A stretch of 25,247 nt of DNA from SYFY01 sp031385325 (GTDB lineage Bacteria > Pseudomonadota > Gammaproteobacteria > Pseudomonadales > Azotimanducaceae), in contig JANNBJ010000081.1 of assembly GCA_031385325.1 (NCBI GenBank), positions 1 through 25,247 of the forward strand. The letters are read 5' to 3'. Positions 7,996 to 15,190 of this stretch are shown here, piece by piece. The notes under the pieces are model-generated. The model was not told the origin of the DNA and did not search any database. It worked only from the letters and a program-made list of their open reading frames with translations. Both the position numbers and the translations under genes were made by a program. How positions within the stretch are numbered: the first letter of the stretch is position 1; each line of letters opens with the position of its first letter.

Positions 7996-9651
7996 ATGAC
8001 CAAGTTCATTTTCGTCACAGGCGGAGTGGTGTCATCCCTTGGGAAGGGCATTCTCACATCATCGCTGGCGGCACTTCTCGAAGCGCGCAAGGTACGAGTC
8101 AATGTTCTGAAGATGGACCCTTACATCAATGTGGATCCGGGCACCATGAGTCCGTTCCAGCATGGTGAGGTGTTTGTCACTGCTGATGGTGCGGAAACCG
8201 ATCTGGACCTTGGTCACTATGAACGATTCAGTGGCGCCCGCATGTCCCGCCGGAATAATTTCACAACCGGTAGCATCTATGCGGAAGTGATTCGCCGTGA
8301 ACGTCGTGGCGACTACCTGGGCGGCACGGTGCAGGTAATTCCGCATATCACCGATGAGATCAAGCGCCGCATCCGCCTGGTGGGTGAAAACTCCGATGTG
8401 GTGATCGTTGAAACCGGCGGTACTGTTGGTGATATCGAATCACAGCCGTTTCTCGAAGCGATTCGCCAATTGCGGCTTGAAGTTGGCTTTCACAACTCAC
8501 TGCTGATTCACCTTACGCTGGTGCCTTACATCCGCTCTGCTGGCGAGATCAAGACCAAACCGACCCAGCATTCAGTCAAGGAACTACGCAGTATCGGCCT
8601 GCAGCCGGACGTCCTGGCCTGTCGTTCCGAGGTTCCCTTGCCACGTGGCGCGAGGGGCAAGATCGGTCTGTTTACCAACGTCGAAGAACGTGCCGTCATT
8701 TCTGTCTATGACGCTCAGACCATCTACCAGGTGCCTGCGCTCCTGCATGAGCAGGGGCTTGACGATATCGTCGTCGAAAAACTGAACATCACCTGTGGAC
8801 CTGCAGATCTGCATGAGTGGGATGCCGTGGTGAAGGCAGAACTGCATCCTTCGAAGACCGTTCGTATCGCCTTTGTCGGCAAATACCTGGACCTGCAGGA
8901 CGCCTACAAGTCGTTGACCGAGGCAATAAAACACGCGGGAATCCAGACCGATACCCGGGTCGAAGTGAACTATATCGATGCCGAGGAAGTTGAGCGAACC
9001 GGTACCGGATGCCTGACGGGTGTCTCGGCAATTCTTGTTCCCGGCGGGTTCGGCCGGCGTGGTTTTGAAGGCAAGATTGCGGCTGCCGGATATGCACGTG
9101 AAAAAAATGTGCCGTATCTGGGTATCTGTTATGGCTTGCACGCCGCAGTGATCGACTTTGCCCGCAATCGTTGTCATCTGGCGGGCGCGCACTCGACAGA
9201 AATCGAGGAGAAATCCGCGCATCCCGTGATTGCGCTTGTTACCGAGTGGACCGGCAAGGATGGTCAGGTGGAGCAGCGAGCTGCGGATAGCGATCTCGGC
9301 GGATCCATGCGTCTGGGTGAACAGGCTTGTTTGTTGAACCAGGGCTCCCTGGCGCAACGTGTCTACGGCAAGAGCGTCGTGCACGAACGTCATCGACATC
9401 GGTACGAAGTCAACGACCGGTATGTTCAACAGATTGTTGATGAAGGGATGGCGGTGGCCGGTCGGTCCGAAGACGGCCTGGTGGAAATGGTCGAATTGCC
9501 TGAACATCGATGGTTCCTCGCATGCCAGTTTCACCCTGAGTTCACGTCATCACCGCGAGAGGGACATCCGTTATTCAAGGGATTCATTGAAGCTGCACTG
9601 TCTTATGCGGTTGACCATGCACAGATCACGCACGTGCAGGCTGCTGGATGA
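7996..9651 (+). CDS. pyrG: CTP synthase
   Basis: Makes CTP from UTP, ATP and glutamine in the cytoplasm. The 551 residues (E. coli 545) comprise an N-terminal amidoligase domain (KFIFVTGGVVSSLGKG at 3-18, to about 270) and a C-terminal class I glutaminase domain (about 290-540). The catalytic triad is Cys378, His513 and Glu515 (E. coli Cys379, His515, Glu517). The nucleophile elbow reads GICYGLH rather than the usual GICLGMQ. ATG 7996 is chosen because MTKFIFVTGG aligns with family starts; upstream in-frame TTG codons (7987, 7993) are rejected. GGA sits 4 nt upstream. It overlaps kdsA by 4 nt, and CTP is the co-substrate that later activates KDO. Confidence 0.97.
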   Translation: MTKFIFVTGGVVSSLGKGILTSSLAALLEARKVRVNVLKMDPYINVDPGTMSPFQHGEVFVTADGAETDLDLGHYERFSGARMSRRNNFTTGSIYAEVIRRERRGDYLGGTVQVIPHITDEIKRRIRLVGENSDVVIVETGGTVGDIESQPFLEAIRQLRLEVGFHNSLLIHLTLVPYIRSAGEIKTKPTQHSVKELRSIGLQPDVLACRSEVPLPRGARGKIGLFTNVEERAVISVYDAQTIYQVPALLHEQGLDDIVVEKLNITCGPADLHEWDAVVKAELHPSKTVRIAFVGKYLDLQDAYKSLTEAIKHAGIQTDTRVEVNYIDAEEVERTGTGCLTGVSAILVPGGFGRRGFEGKIAAAGYAREKNVPYLGICYGLHAAVIDFARNRCHLAGAHSTEIEEKSAHPVIALVTEWTGKDGQVEQRAADSDLGGSMRLGEQACLLNQGSLAQRVYGKSVVHERHRHRYEVNDRYVQQIVDEGMAVAGRSEDGLVEMVELPEHRWFLACQFHPEFTSSPREGHPLFKGFIEAALSYAVDHAQITHVQAAG

Positions 9652-10490
9652 GCATTGAGCTTTGTGGTTTCACCGCCGGGATAGATCAACCCTTCTTCCT
9701 GATTGCTGGCCCATGCGTGGTGGAAAGCGAATCACTGCAACTGAACACCGCTGAACGGTTGAAGCGAATTACGGATGACCTCGGCATTCGGTTTATCTTC
9801 AAGAGTTCCTTCGACAAGGCCAATCGATCGTCGCTGGATAGTTTTCGCGGCCTCGGTATCAGCGAGGGATTGCGAATTCTCGACAAGGTCAAACATGACC
9901 TCGGCATTCCGGTTCTGACCGATGTCCATGACGATTCGCCACTGGATGAAGTCGCTTGTGTCGCGTCGGCGTTGCAGACCCCGGCGTTTCTCTGTCGTCA
10001 GACCAATTTCATTCTGAACGTATGCAATCTCCAGTTACCGGTGAACATCAAAAAAGGTCAGTTTCTGTCACCGCAGGAAATGGTCAATGTCGTCATCAAG
10101 GCGCGATCTACCGGCAATCGTCAGATCATGGTGTGTGAGCGTGGTGCGAGTTTCGGGTACAACAACCTCGTGTCCGATATGCGCTCGCTGGCCATCATGC
10201 GGGAAACGGGGTGTCCGGTCGTGTTTGATGCAACCCACTCGGTGCAGATGCCCGGCGGGCTGGGGCATGCCTCCGGTGGGCAAAGAGAAATGATCCCCGT
10301 GCTGGCTCGCGCGGCAGTAGGAGCGGGAATTGCCGGATTGTTCATGGAAACGCATCCGGATCCGTCTGCCGCGCTCTCCGACGGACCAAATTCGTGGCCT
10401 CTGGATCGCATGCGTGAACTTCTCCTGTCTCTGCAGGCGATTGATGCGGCAGTGAAGTCTCGCCCGTTTGCCGAAAACGCGATGGTATGA
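9648..10490 (+). CDS. kdsA: 3-deoxy-D-manno-octulosonate 8-phosphate synthase
   Basis: Condenses phosphoenolpyruvate with arabinose 5-phosphate to KDO-8-phosphate for the lipopolysaccharide inner core. The 280-residue TIM barrel shows FKSSFDKANRSS (51-62), QTNFILNVCN (118-127), KKGQFLSP (135-142) and DATHSVQMPGG (194-204). AGPCVVES carries Cys23, where E. coli has Asn26. Cys23, His197, Glu234 and Asp245 are each exactly 12 positions after the metal ligands of the Aquifex enzyme (Cys11, His185, Glu222, Asp233), which places it in the metal-dependent class. The ATG overlaps the pyrG stop (ATGA) with AGG 7 nt upstream. It is followed by a 146-nt gap before eno. Confidence 0.97.
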   Translation: MSIELCGFTAGIDQPFFLIAGPCVVESESLQLNTAERLKRITDDLGIRFIFKSSFDKANRSSLDSFRGLGISEGLRILDKVKHDLGIPVLTDVHDDSPLDEVACVASALQTPAFLCRQTNFILNVCNLQLPVNIKKGQFLSPQEMVNVVIKARSTGNRQIMVCERGASFGYNNLVSDMRSLAIMRETGCPVVFDATHSVQMPGGLGHASGGQREMIPVLARAAVGAGIAGLFMETHPDPSAALSDGPNSWPLDRMRELLLSLQAIDAAVKSRPFAENAMV

Positions 10491-10541
10491 CACATGCCAC
10501 GGCAGCTCTGGCGTGGATTCAGGAGAATACGGTGCTATCGA

Positions 10542-10564
10542 CGCGTCGCAGCATCTGCGACGCG
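10542..10564 (+). other. Perfect 10-bp hairpin in the kdsA-eno gap
   Basis: CGCGTCGCAG (10542-10551) and CTGCGACGCG (10555-10564) are exact inverted repeats around a CAT loop. The stem is GC-rich and would be stable in RNA. The bases after it are AGGTAGTGAACTC with no T-run, so an intrinsic terminator is not supported; it may pause or protect RNA. A smaller repeat, CCACG/CGTGG (10497-10501 with 10512-10516), follows the kdsA stop. No convincing eno promoter was found in 10491-10636. Confidence 0.5.
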
Positions 10565-10636
10565 AGGTAGTGAACTCATCCGGGCGCAACACCTCAGTTG
10601 CGCAAACAATGTTTTGAGCAGGTGACAGGTAAGGCC

Positions 10637-11920
10637 ATGAAGATAACCCGAATTATTGGTCGTGAAGTTCTTGATTCCCGTGGCAATCCCACTGTTGAAG
10701 CAGAAGTCTGGACTGACAAAGGCGCGAACGGACGCGCGTGCGCACCAAGCGGAGCTTCCACCGGTTCCAGAGAAGCGCTTGAAAAACGTGATGGTGACCA
10801 GTCGCGTTATTCAGGCAAAGGTGTCCGGCAGGCAGTTGCCGCCATCAATGGACCGATCAGCGAACTGCTGCACGGGACAGCTGCGGATGCGCAGGAGCAG
10901 CTGGATGGCCGACTGATAGAACTGGATGGAACAGAGAACAAATCCAGTCTGGGTGCGAACGCGATGCTGGCGGTATCACTGGCTGCCGCCAAAGCGGCAG
11001 CCGCGGAAAGCGGTCAGCCCTTGTTCCGCCACATCAACCAGCTGTTTGGCGCACCGCGTATGACGATGCCAGTCCCGATGATGAACATCATCAATGGCGG
11101 GGAGCATGCCGATAACAATGTGGATATCCAGGAGTTCATGATTCAGCCGGTCTCGATGACCAGCTTTCGTGAAGCACTGCGTTGTGGCGTTGAGGTTTTC
11201 CATTCACTCAGGACAGTGCTCAAGAATCGCGGACTCGCAACGTCGGTTGGTGACGAGGGCGGCTTTGCGCCCAATCTGGGTTCAAACGCCGAGGCTCTTG
11301 AAGTGATCGCTGTGGCGGTTGGCAATGCCGGTTACCAGCTTGGCACGGACGTCACTCTCGCCCTGGATTGTGCAGCCTCGGAGTTCCACGAGGATGGTGG
11401 CTACAACCTGAGTGGTGAAGGCCGCAAGTTCTCCAGTAATGGTTTCGCAAAGTATCTGGCAGACCTCGCCGACCAACATCCGATAGCGTCCATCGAAGAT
11501 GGGATGGATGAGAGTGACTGGGACGGTTGGGCGGAGCTCACTCGACTTGTGGGCAAGAAGATTCAGTTGGTTGGCGATGATCTGTTTGTCACCAACACGA
11601 AGATCCTGAAGCGGGGAATCGATGCCGGGATTGCGAATTCGATATTGATCAAACTCAATCAGATCGGTACGTTGAGTGAAACGCTGGCGGCCATTCGCAT
11701 GGCAAAAGCGGCCGGTTACACCGCTGTGGTTTCGCATCGCAGTGGTGAAACGGAAGATGTCACGATCGCTGATCTCGCGGTGGCGACGGGATGCGGTCAG
11801 ATCAAGACGGGTTCGTTGTGTCGCAGCGATCGGGTTGCAAAGTACAACCAGTTGCTGCGAATTGAAGAGGCGCTCGGCACCGATGCGGTCTATCGTGGGC
11901 GTGCCGAGTTTGCTCGCTGA
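10637..11920 (+). CDS. eno: Enolase
   Basis: Interconverts 2-phosphoglycerate and phosphoenolpyruvate; in many Gammaproteobacteria it is also part of the RNA degradosome. It supplies the PEP used by KdsA, its upstream neighbour. The 427-residue protein (E. coli 432) starts MKITRIIGREVLDSRGNPT. It has PSGASTGSREALEKRD near 38-52, the acid-base Glu in VGDEGGFAPN, metal ligands in LALDCAASEF, SIEDGMDESDWDGW and LVGDDLFVTN, the catalytic Lys in ILIKLNQIGT, and SHRSGETED near the end. The open frame continues to a TTG at 10598, but ATG 10637 with AGGT 6-9 nt upstream matches family starts. Confidence 0.98.
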   Translation: MKITRIIGREVLDSRGNPTVEAEVWTDKGANGRACAPSGASTGSREALEKRDGDQSRYSGKGVRQAVAAINGPISELLHGTAADAQEQLDGRLIELDGTENKSSLGANAMLAVSLAAAKAAAAESGQPLFRHINQLFGAPRMTMPVPMMNIINGGEHADNNVDIQEFMIQPVSMTSFREALRCGVEVFHSLRTVLKNRGLATSVGDEGGFAPNLGSNAEALEVIAVAVGNAGYQLGTDVTLALDCAASEFHEDGGYNLSGEGRKFSSNGFAKYLADLADQHPIASIEDGMDESDWDGWAELTRLVGKKIQLVGDDLFVTNTKILKRGIDAGIANSILIKLNQIGTLSETLAAIRMAKAAGYTAVVSHRSGETEDVTIADLAVATGCGQIKTGSLCRSDRVAKYNQLLRIEEALGTDAVYRGRAEFAR

Positions 11921-11951
11921 GATGCAGATGGAGACGCTTCTCGGGGTGGGC

Positions 11952-11974
11952 CAGGACCGGCCGGAGCGGTCCTG
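11952..11974 (+). other. 8-bp hairpin after eno
   Basis: CAGGACCG (11952-11959) and CGGTCCTG (11967-11974) pair perfectly around a 7-nt loop, 31 nt after the eno stop. The following bases (ATAGCCAGTCTTCGTTT) are only modestly T-rich, so it may be a weak terminator or an RNA 3' end stabiliser for eno. Confidence 0.4.
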
Positions 11975-12002
11975 ATAGCCAGTCTTCGTTTATGCGACGG
12001 CG

Positions 12003-12031
12003 TTTTCAAAACGAGATTTGCAGCACGTAAT
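12003..12031 (+). promoter_or_regulatory. Candidate sigma-70 promoter for ftsB
   Basis: TTTTCA (12003-12008) and CGTAAT (12026-12031) are separated by 17 nt, each matching the consensus at 4 of 6 positions. The -35 lies inside a 13-nt odd palindrome CGTTTT-C-AAAACG (12001-12013). Predicted initiation would be near 12038, about 26 nt before ftsB. Read by eye only. Confidence 0.3.
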
Positions 12032-12063
12032 TCGCAACAAAAGAACTCAACAAGGATTTTGGC

Positions 12064-12342
12064 ATGCGACTGATCATCGCCCTGGGTGTGCTTGTGATTC
12101 TGAGCTTGCAATACAAAGCCTGGTTCAGCGATGTGGGCTTTCGGGCCGCTGCGCAGATGCGTACGGAAGTCGACGCTGAGCGGGCCAAGGTGACTGTCCT
12201 TGCAGCCCGTAACCAAGTACTGGCGGCAGAAATCGCTGCGCTCAAATCGGGAACCGATGTCATGGAAGCACGTGCTCGACTTGATCTTGGGATGATTCGA
12301 AAGGGCGAAATTTTTCTGCTGGTGGCAGACAACGTCCGGTGA
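12064..12342 (+). CDS. ftsB: Cell division protein FtsB
   Basis: Small bitopic divisome protein that forms the FtsQ-FtsB-FtsL complex and helps activate septal peptidoglycan synthesis. The 92-residue product has an N-terminal membrane segment (about 3-17), the family signature LQYKAWFSDVGF (about 15-26), a coiled coil with RNQVLAAEIAALKSG (about 49-63) and a conserved C-terminal part with ARLDLGMIRKGE. E. coli FtsB has 103 residues. AAGGA lies 7 nt upstream of the ATG. In E. coli and pseudomonads ftsB is followed by ispD; here its stop overlaps a GTG start of truD, so ispD and ispF are absent. Confidence 0.94.
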   Translation: MRLIIALGVLVILSLQYKAWFSDVGFRAAAQMRTEVDAERAKVTVLAARNQVLAAEIAALKSGTDVMEARARLDLGMIRKGEIFLLVADNVR

Positions 12343-13283
12343 ACCCAGTCGACGGTCGATGGCCGGTAGCCGCCACCCGAGATCGTGGCCGAGCGTCGCT
12401 TCGTGAACGAGTTGAAGATTTCAGCGTCGTCGAAATTCTCGAACCTGGACCTGAAGGTGATGCCGGTCACGTCTGGATGCGGATGCGCAAGCAGTCGCTG
12501 AGTACGCCCGCTGCCGCTCGGCGAATTGCGGATGCGCTTCGCGTAAGCACGGCCGATATTGGCTATTCGGGCCTCAAGGATGAACGATCCATCAGCGAGC
12601 AGTGGTTCAGTGTGCCGACTGCAGCATTTTCACTGCCAGCAGTGCAGTCCATCGATGGCGTAACTGTGCTGGAACATGCCATGCAGGCCCGTAAACTGCG
12701 ACGCGGCGTTCATCTGGGAAACCGGTTCGAAATCCTGTTGCGGGAAGTCGAACATCCACACCTGCCATCCGATCCCTTTGTCTTCCCCAACTACTTTGGC
12801 CAGCGGCGTTTCGGGTACGACAATATCGAGCAGGCCCGCGACTGGTTGCAAAATCGGCGGCGACGACGGATCACCCCGTTCAAACGTGGCATCTATCTTT
12901 CAGTGCTCAGGTCCTTGCTGTTCAATGAAGTTCTCGGTCGTCGAGTGGCGTCCGGAAACTGGAGTGAACTACTGGAAGGTGATGTGGCTGATACCAGCGG
13001 GTACCCAACAGGTCCCTTGTGGGGCCGGGGTACCAGCCCGACGCTTGGGCTCGCCAGGGAGTTTGAAGACCAGGCACTGGCGGACTACAGCGATTTGAGA
13101 GAGGGGCTTGAATTCGCCGGGGTTGATCAGGATCGAAGGTCCCTGGTTGGAACGGCAAGCGCGGTCAACGTCGTTGAAGTGGTACCAGGACAGCTGAAGA
13201 TCGGCTTTTTCCTGCCGGTAGGCACCTATGCAACGGTTGCACTGGATGAGTACTTCAAGCTCAAGGATTACGCGACATCATGA
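12339..13283 (+). CDS. truD: tRNA pseudouridine(13) synthase TruD
   Basis: Isomerises U13 of certain tRNAs to pseudouridine. The 314-residue product carries the TruD catalytic motif IGYSGLKDERS with Asp81 (E. coli Asp80). The family motif NYFGQRRFG and the C-terminal catalytic-domain stretch LKIGFFLPVGTYATVALDEYF follow. E. coli TruD has 349 residues, so this one is somewhat compact; the middle TRUD insertion appears shortened, but both catalytic halves are present. The start is a GTG overlapping the ftsB stop (GTGA), with only a weak Shine-Dalgarno, so coupling to ftsB is likely. Confidence 0.93.
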   Translation: MNPVDGRWPVAATRDRGRASLRERVEDFSVVEILEPGPEGDAGHVWMRMRKQSLSTPAAARRIADALRVSTADIGYSGLKDERSISEQWFSVPTAAFSLPAVQSIDGVTVLEHAMQARKLRRGVHLGNRFEILLREVEHPHLPSDPFVFPNYFGQRRFGYDNIEQARDWLQNRRRRRITPFKRGIYLSVLRSLLFNEVLGRRVASGNWSELLEGDVADTSGYPTGPLWGRGTSPTLGLAREFEDQALADYSDLREGLEFAGVDQDRRSLVGTASAVNVVEVVPGQLKIGFFLPVGTYATVALDEYFKLKDYATS

Positions 13284-13306
13284 GTCGCGATATTGAAGGC
13301 CGTGGC

Positions 13307-13960
13307 ATGACGAGTCGACGAACACGAGATCGGCTGGTTGCCAGATTGCGTGATCGAGGCATCGTACACCAGGGGGTTCTGGAAGCGATTGGCAGCATTC
13401 CCAGGCATATCTTTGTGGATGAAGCCCTGGCGCAGCGTGCCTATGAAGACAGTGCCTTGCCGGTCGGGCACGGTCAGACAATTTCACAGCCGTACGTGGT
13501 TGCCTTGATGACACAGACGCTGCTGGCCAGAAACCCGAAACGAATACTCGAGGTAGGCACGGGAACCGGTTATCAGACCGCGGTACTGTCCGGGCTTGCG
13601 CATCGCATATTTTCTGTGGAGCGTATTGAAACACTGCTGACGCGTGCGCAGGCTCGTTTGCTGTCACTTCGATTGACCAACATACGTTACCGATTGGGCG
13701 ACGGCTACGAAGGTTGGCCGGCTGAGAGCCCTTTTGATGCGATTCTCGTCACGGCGGCTCCACGAGAAGTTCCGGAGATCCTGCTTGATCAACTGGCCGA
13801 CAACGGAAGGTTGATCCTGCCGGTTGGTGGTGATGATGTTCAGGAACTGCGTGTCATTGATCGACATGGTGACGAGTACTCCACGGCGACTGTCGAGCAT
13901 GTACGCTTCGTTCCACTGCTGAAGGGGGTTCGCCAGTCGACAACAGGTGATCGCTCATGA
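13307..13960 (+). CDS. pcm: Protein-L-isoaspartate O-methyltransferase
   Basis: Repairs isoaspartyl damage in proteins by methylating the abnormal carboxylate with S-adenosylmethionine. Family motifs with this start are VGHGQTISQP (about 53-62), SAM-binding LEVGTGTGYQT (about 81-91), VTAAPREVP and VRFVPLLKG near the end. I chose ATG 13307 (217 residues; E. coli 208) because MTSRRTRDRL aligns with known starts and AAGG lies 7 nt upstream. An ATG at 13280 overlapping the truD stop would add 9 residues and cannot be ruled out. surE, which lies between truD and pcm in E. coli and pseudomonads, is absent. Confidence 0.94.
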   Translation: MTSRRTRDRLVARLRDRGIVHQGVLEAIGSIPRHIFVDEALAQRAYEDSALPVGHGQTISQPYVVALMTQTLLARNPKRILEVGTGTGYQTAVLSGLAHRIFSVERIETLLTRAQARLLSLRLTNIRYRLGDGYEGWPAESPFDAILVTAAPREVPEILLDQLADNGRLILPVGGDDVQELRVIDRHGDEYSTATVEHVRFVPLLKGVRQSTTGDRS

Positions 13961-14036
13961 TCAGTCAACGCACGGTAGTGGAATGGCTGAATCCCCCCGT
14001 TCGATGAGGATCGTTCCGTCTCATTCCAGATCTGTG

Positions 14037-14810
14037 ATGGATCGACTGGCAGACTTTCGGAGCGCTGGCTCGCGTTGGGTCTGCGTGCTGTTTCTATCAG
14101 GTGTGGTCGGTTGTGCACAGCAAGGCAAACCGTTGATCATCGACAAAACTACGGGTGATCGCGGCGGGGCGAAACATCGGGTCACGGTTGAATCTGGCGC
14201 TTCTCGTTCCGGACGTGCCAGGTCTTCAGCCACGGCTTCGACAACTTATGCGGTCGGCCGTGGTGACACGCTGTACTCAATTGCGTGGCGAAACGGTACG
14301 ACGGTCGAAGAACTTGCCGCGATCAATCGTCTGCGTCGGCCATACACGATATATCCCGGTCAACGATTGCGTCTGGCCGCTTCCGGACGCCGACAGTCGC
14401 AACCAGCCCAGGTTTCACCACCCGAACGCACGTCAGCACCATTGGCCGAATCCGGTCCCATCGTCTGGCGGTGGCCAGTCGCGGAACGGCCGGTTCGCGA
14501 GTTCGGCAAGGGTAACAAAGGCCTGGATTTCGACCTGCGAACAGGGACCATCATCGGTGCGGTTGCTGATGGTGAGGTTGTTTATGCGGGCGCGGGTCTC
14601 GGGGGCTACGAATCGTTGACCATTATCCGCCACGTCCAGGGATTTCTCAGCGCTTACAGCCTCAATGGGCCGATCCAGCACAAGGAGGGTGATCAGGTTG
14701 GTCGAGGTGATATGGTTGCCAAGATCTCGGCGTCAGGCCGGCTGACGCGATTCCACTTTGAAATCCGCCGGGATGGTGACCCGGTAAGCCCCAGACTGCT
14801 GCTGGACTGA
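14037..14810 (+). CDS. nlpD: NlpD-like lipoprotein with LysM and degenerate LytM domains
   Basis: Envelope lipoprotein expected to activate a septal N-acetylmuramoyl-L-alanine amidase (AmiC in E. coli). A signal peptide ends in the lipobox VVGC, so Cys26 would be lipidated. A LysM peptidoglycan-binding domain follows at about 70-113 (YAVGRGDTLYSIA to YPGQRLRL), then a linker and an M23/LytM domain at about 142-255. The zinc-site residues are mostly missing: KGLDFD lacks the first His and AYSLNG replaces the AYAH type motif, while FHFEIR remains, as expected for a non-catalytic activator. ATG 14037 gives a normal-length signal peptide; in-frame starts at 13947 (GTG, overlapping pcm), 13983 and 14004 are alternatives. 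rpoS does not follow. Confidence 0.9.
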   Translation: MDRLADFRSAGSRWVCVLFLSGVVGCAQQGKPLIIDKTTGDRGGAKHRVTVESGASRSGRARSSATASTTYAVGRGDTLYSIAWRNGTTVEELAAINRLRRPYTIYPGQRLRLAASGRRQSQPAQVSPPERTSAPLAESGPIVWRWPVAERPVREFGKGNKGLDFDLRTGTIIGAVADGEVVYAGAGLGGYESLTIIRHVQGFLSAYSLNGPIQHKEGDQVGRGDMVAKISASGRLTRFHFEIRRDGDPVSPRLLLD

Positions 14811-14837
14811 TCGATTCACCATCTGCGAAAGAGCGCG

Positions 14838-15161
14838 CTATTCCTGGAGCATCGCTCGCTTGCCGGGTTTGCCGTCCCATTCCTCGGCATCGGCAAAGGC
14901 CTCTTTCTTTTCGGTAATGTTGGGCCAGATTTCGGCGAATTTGGCGTTCAATTCCTGAAAGCTCTTCTGATCGGCAGGCAGTTCATCTTCTGAATAAATC
15001 GCGTTCACCGGGCATTCGGGCTCGCACAGCGCACAATCGATGCACTCATCCGGGTGGATGACGAGCATGTTCGGTCCTTCGTAAAAGCAGTCCACAGGGC
15101 ATACCTCTACGCAGTCCGTATGCTTGCACTTGATGCAGTTCTCTCCAACGACAAAGGGCAT
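14838..15161 (-). CDS. fdxA: 7Fe-8S ferredoxin (FdxA, ferredoxin I type)
   Basis: Small cytoplasmic electron carrier with one [3Fe-4S] and one [4Fe-4S] cluster. The 107 residues align almost end to end with Azotobacter vinelandii ferredoxin I as I recall it. After removal of Met1 the nine cysteines fall at 8, 11, 16, 20, 24, 39, 42, 45 and 49. In that protein Cys8, 16 and 49 bind the 3Fe cluster and Cys20, 39, 42 and 45 the 4Fe cluster. The C-terminal NITEKK and EEWDGKPGK are also typical. AGGA lies 8 nt before the start. It follows mutS by 29 nt on the same strand and converges on nlpD with a 27-nt gap. Confidence 0.95.
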   Translation of the reverse strand: MPFVVGENCIKCKHTDCVEVCPVDCFYEGPNMLVIHPDECIDCALCEPECPVNAIYSEDELPADQKSFQELNAKFAEIWPNITEKKEAFADAEEWDGKPGKRAMLQE

Positions 15162-15190
15162 GGCTCACGATCCTGCTGCAAAAAAGGCAG

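Noticed and set aside
8584..9534. 316-codon open frame on the minus strand inside pyrG
   Set aside because: It is antisense to the highly conserved pyrG, its product shows no recognisable motif, and long antisense frames are expected in GC-rich genes.
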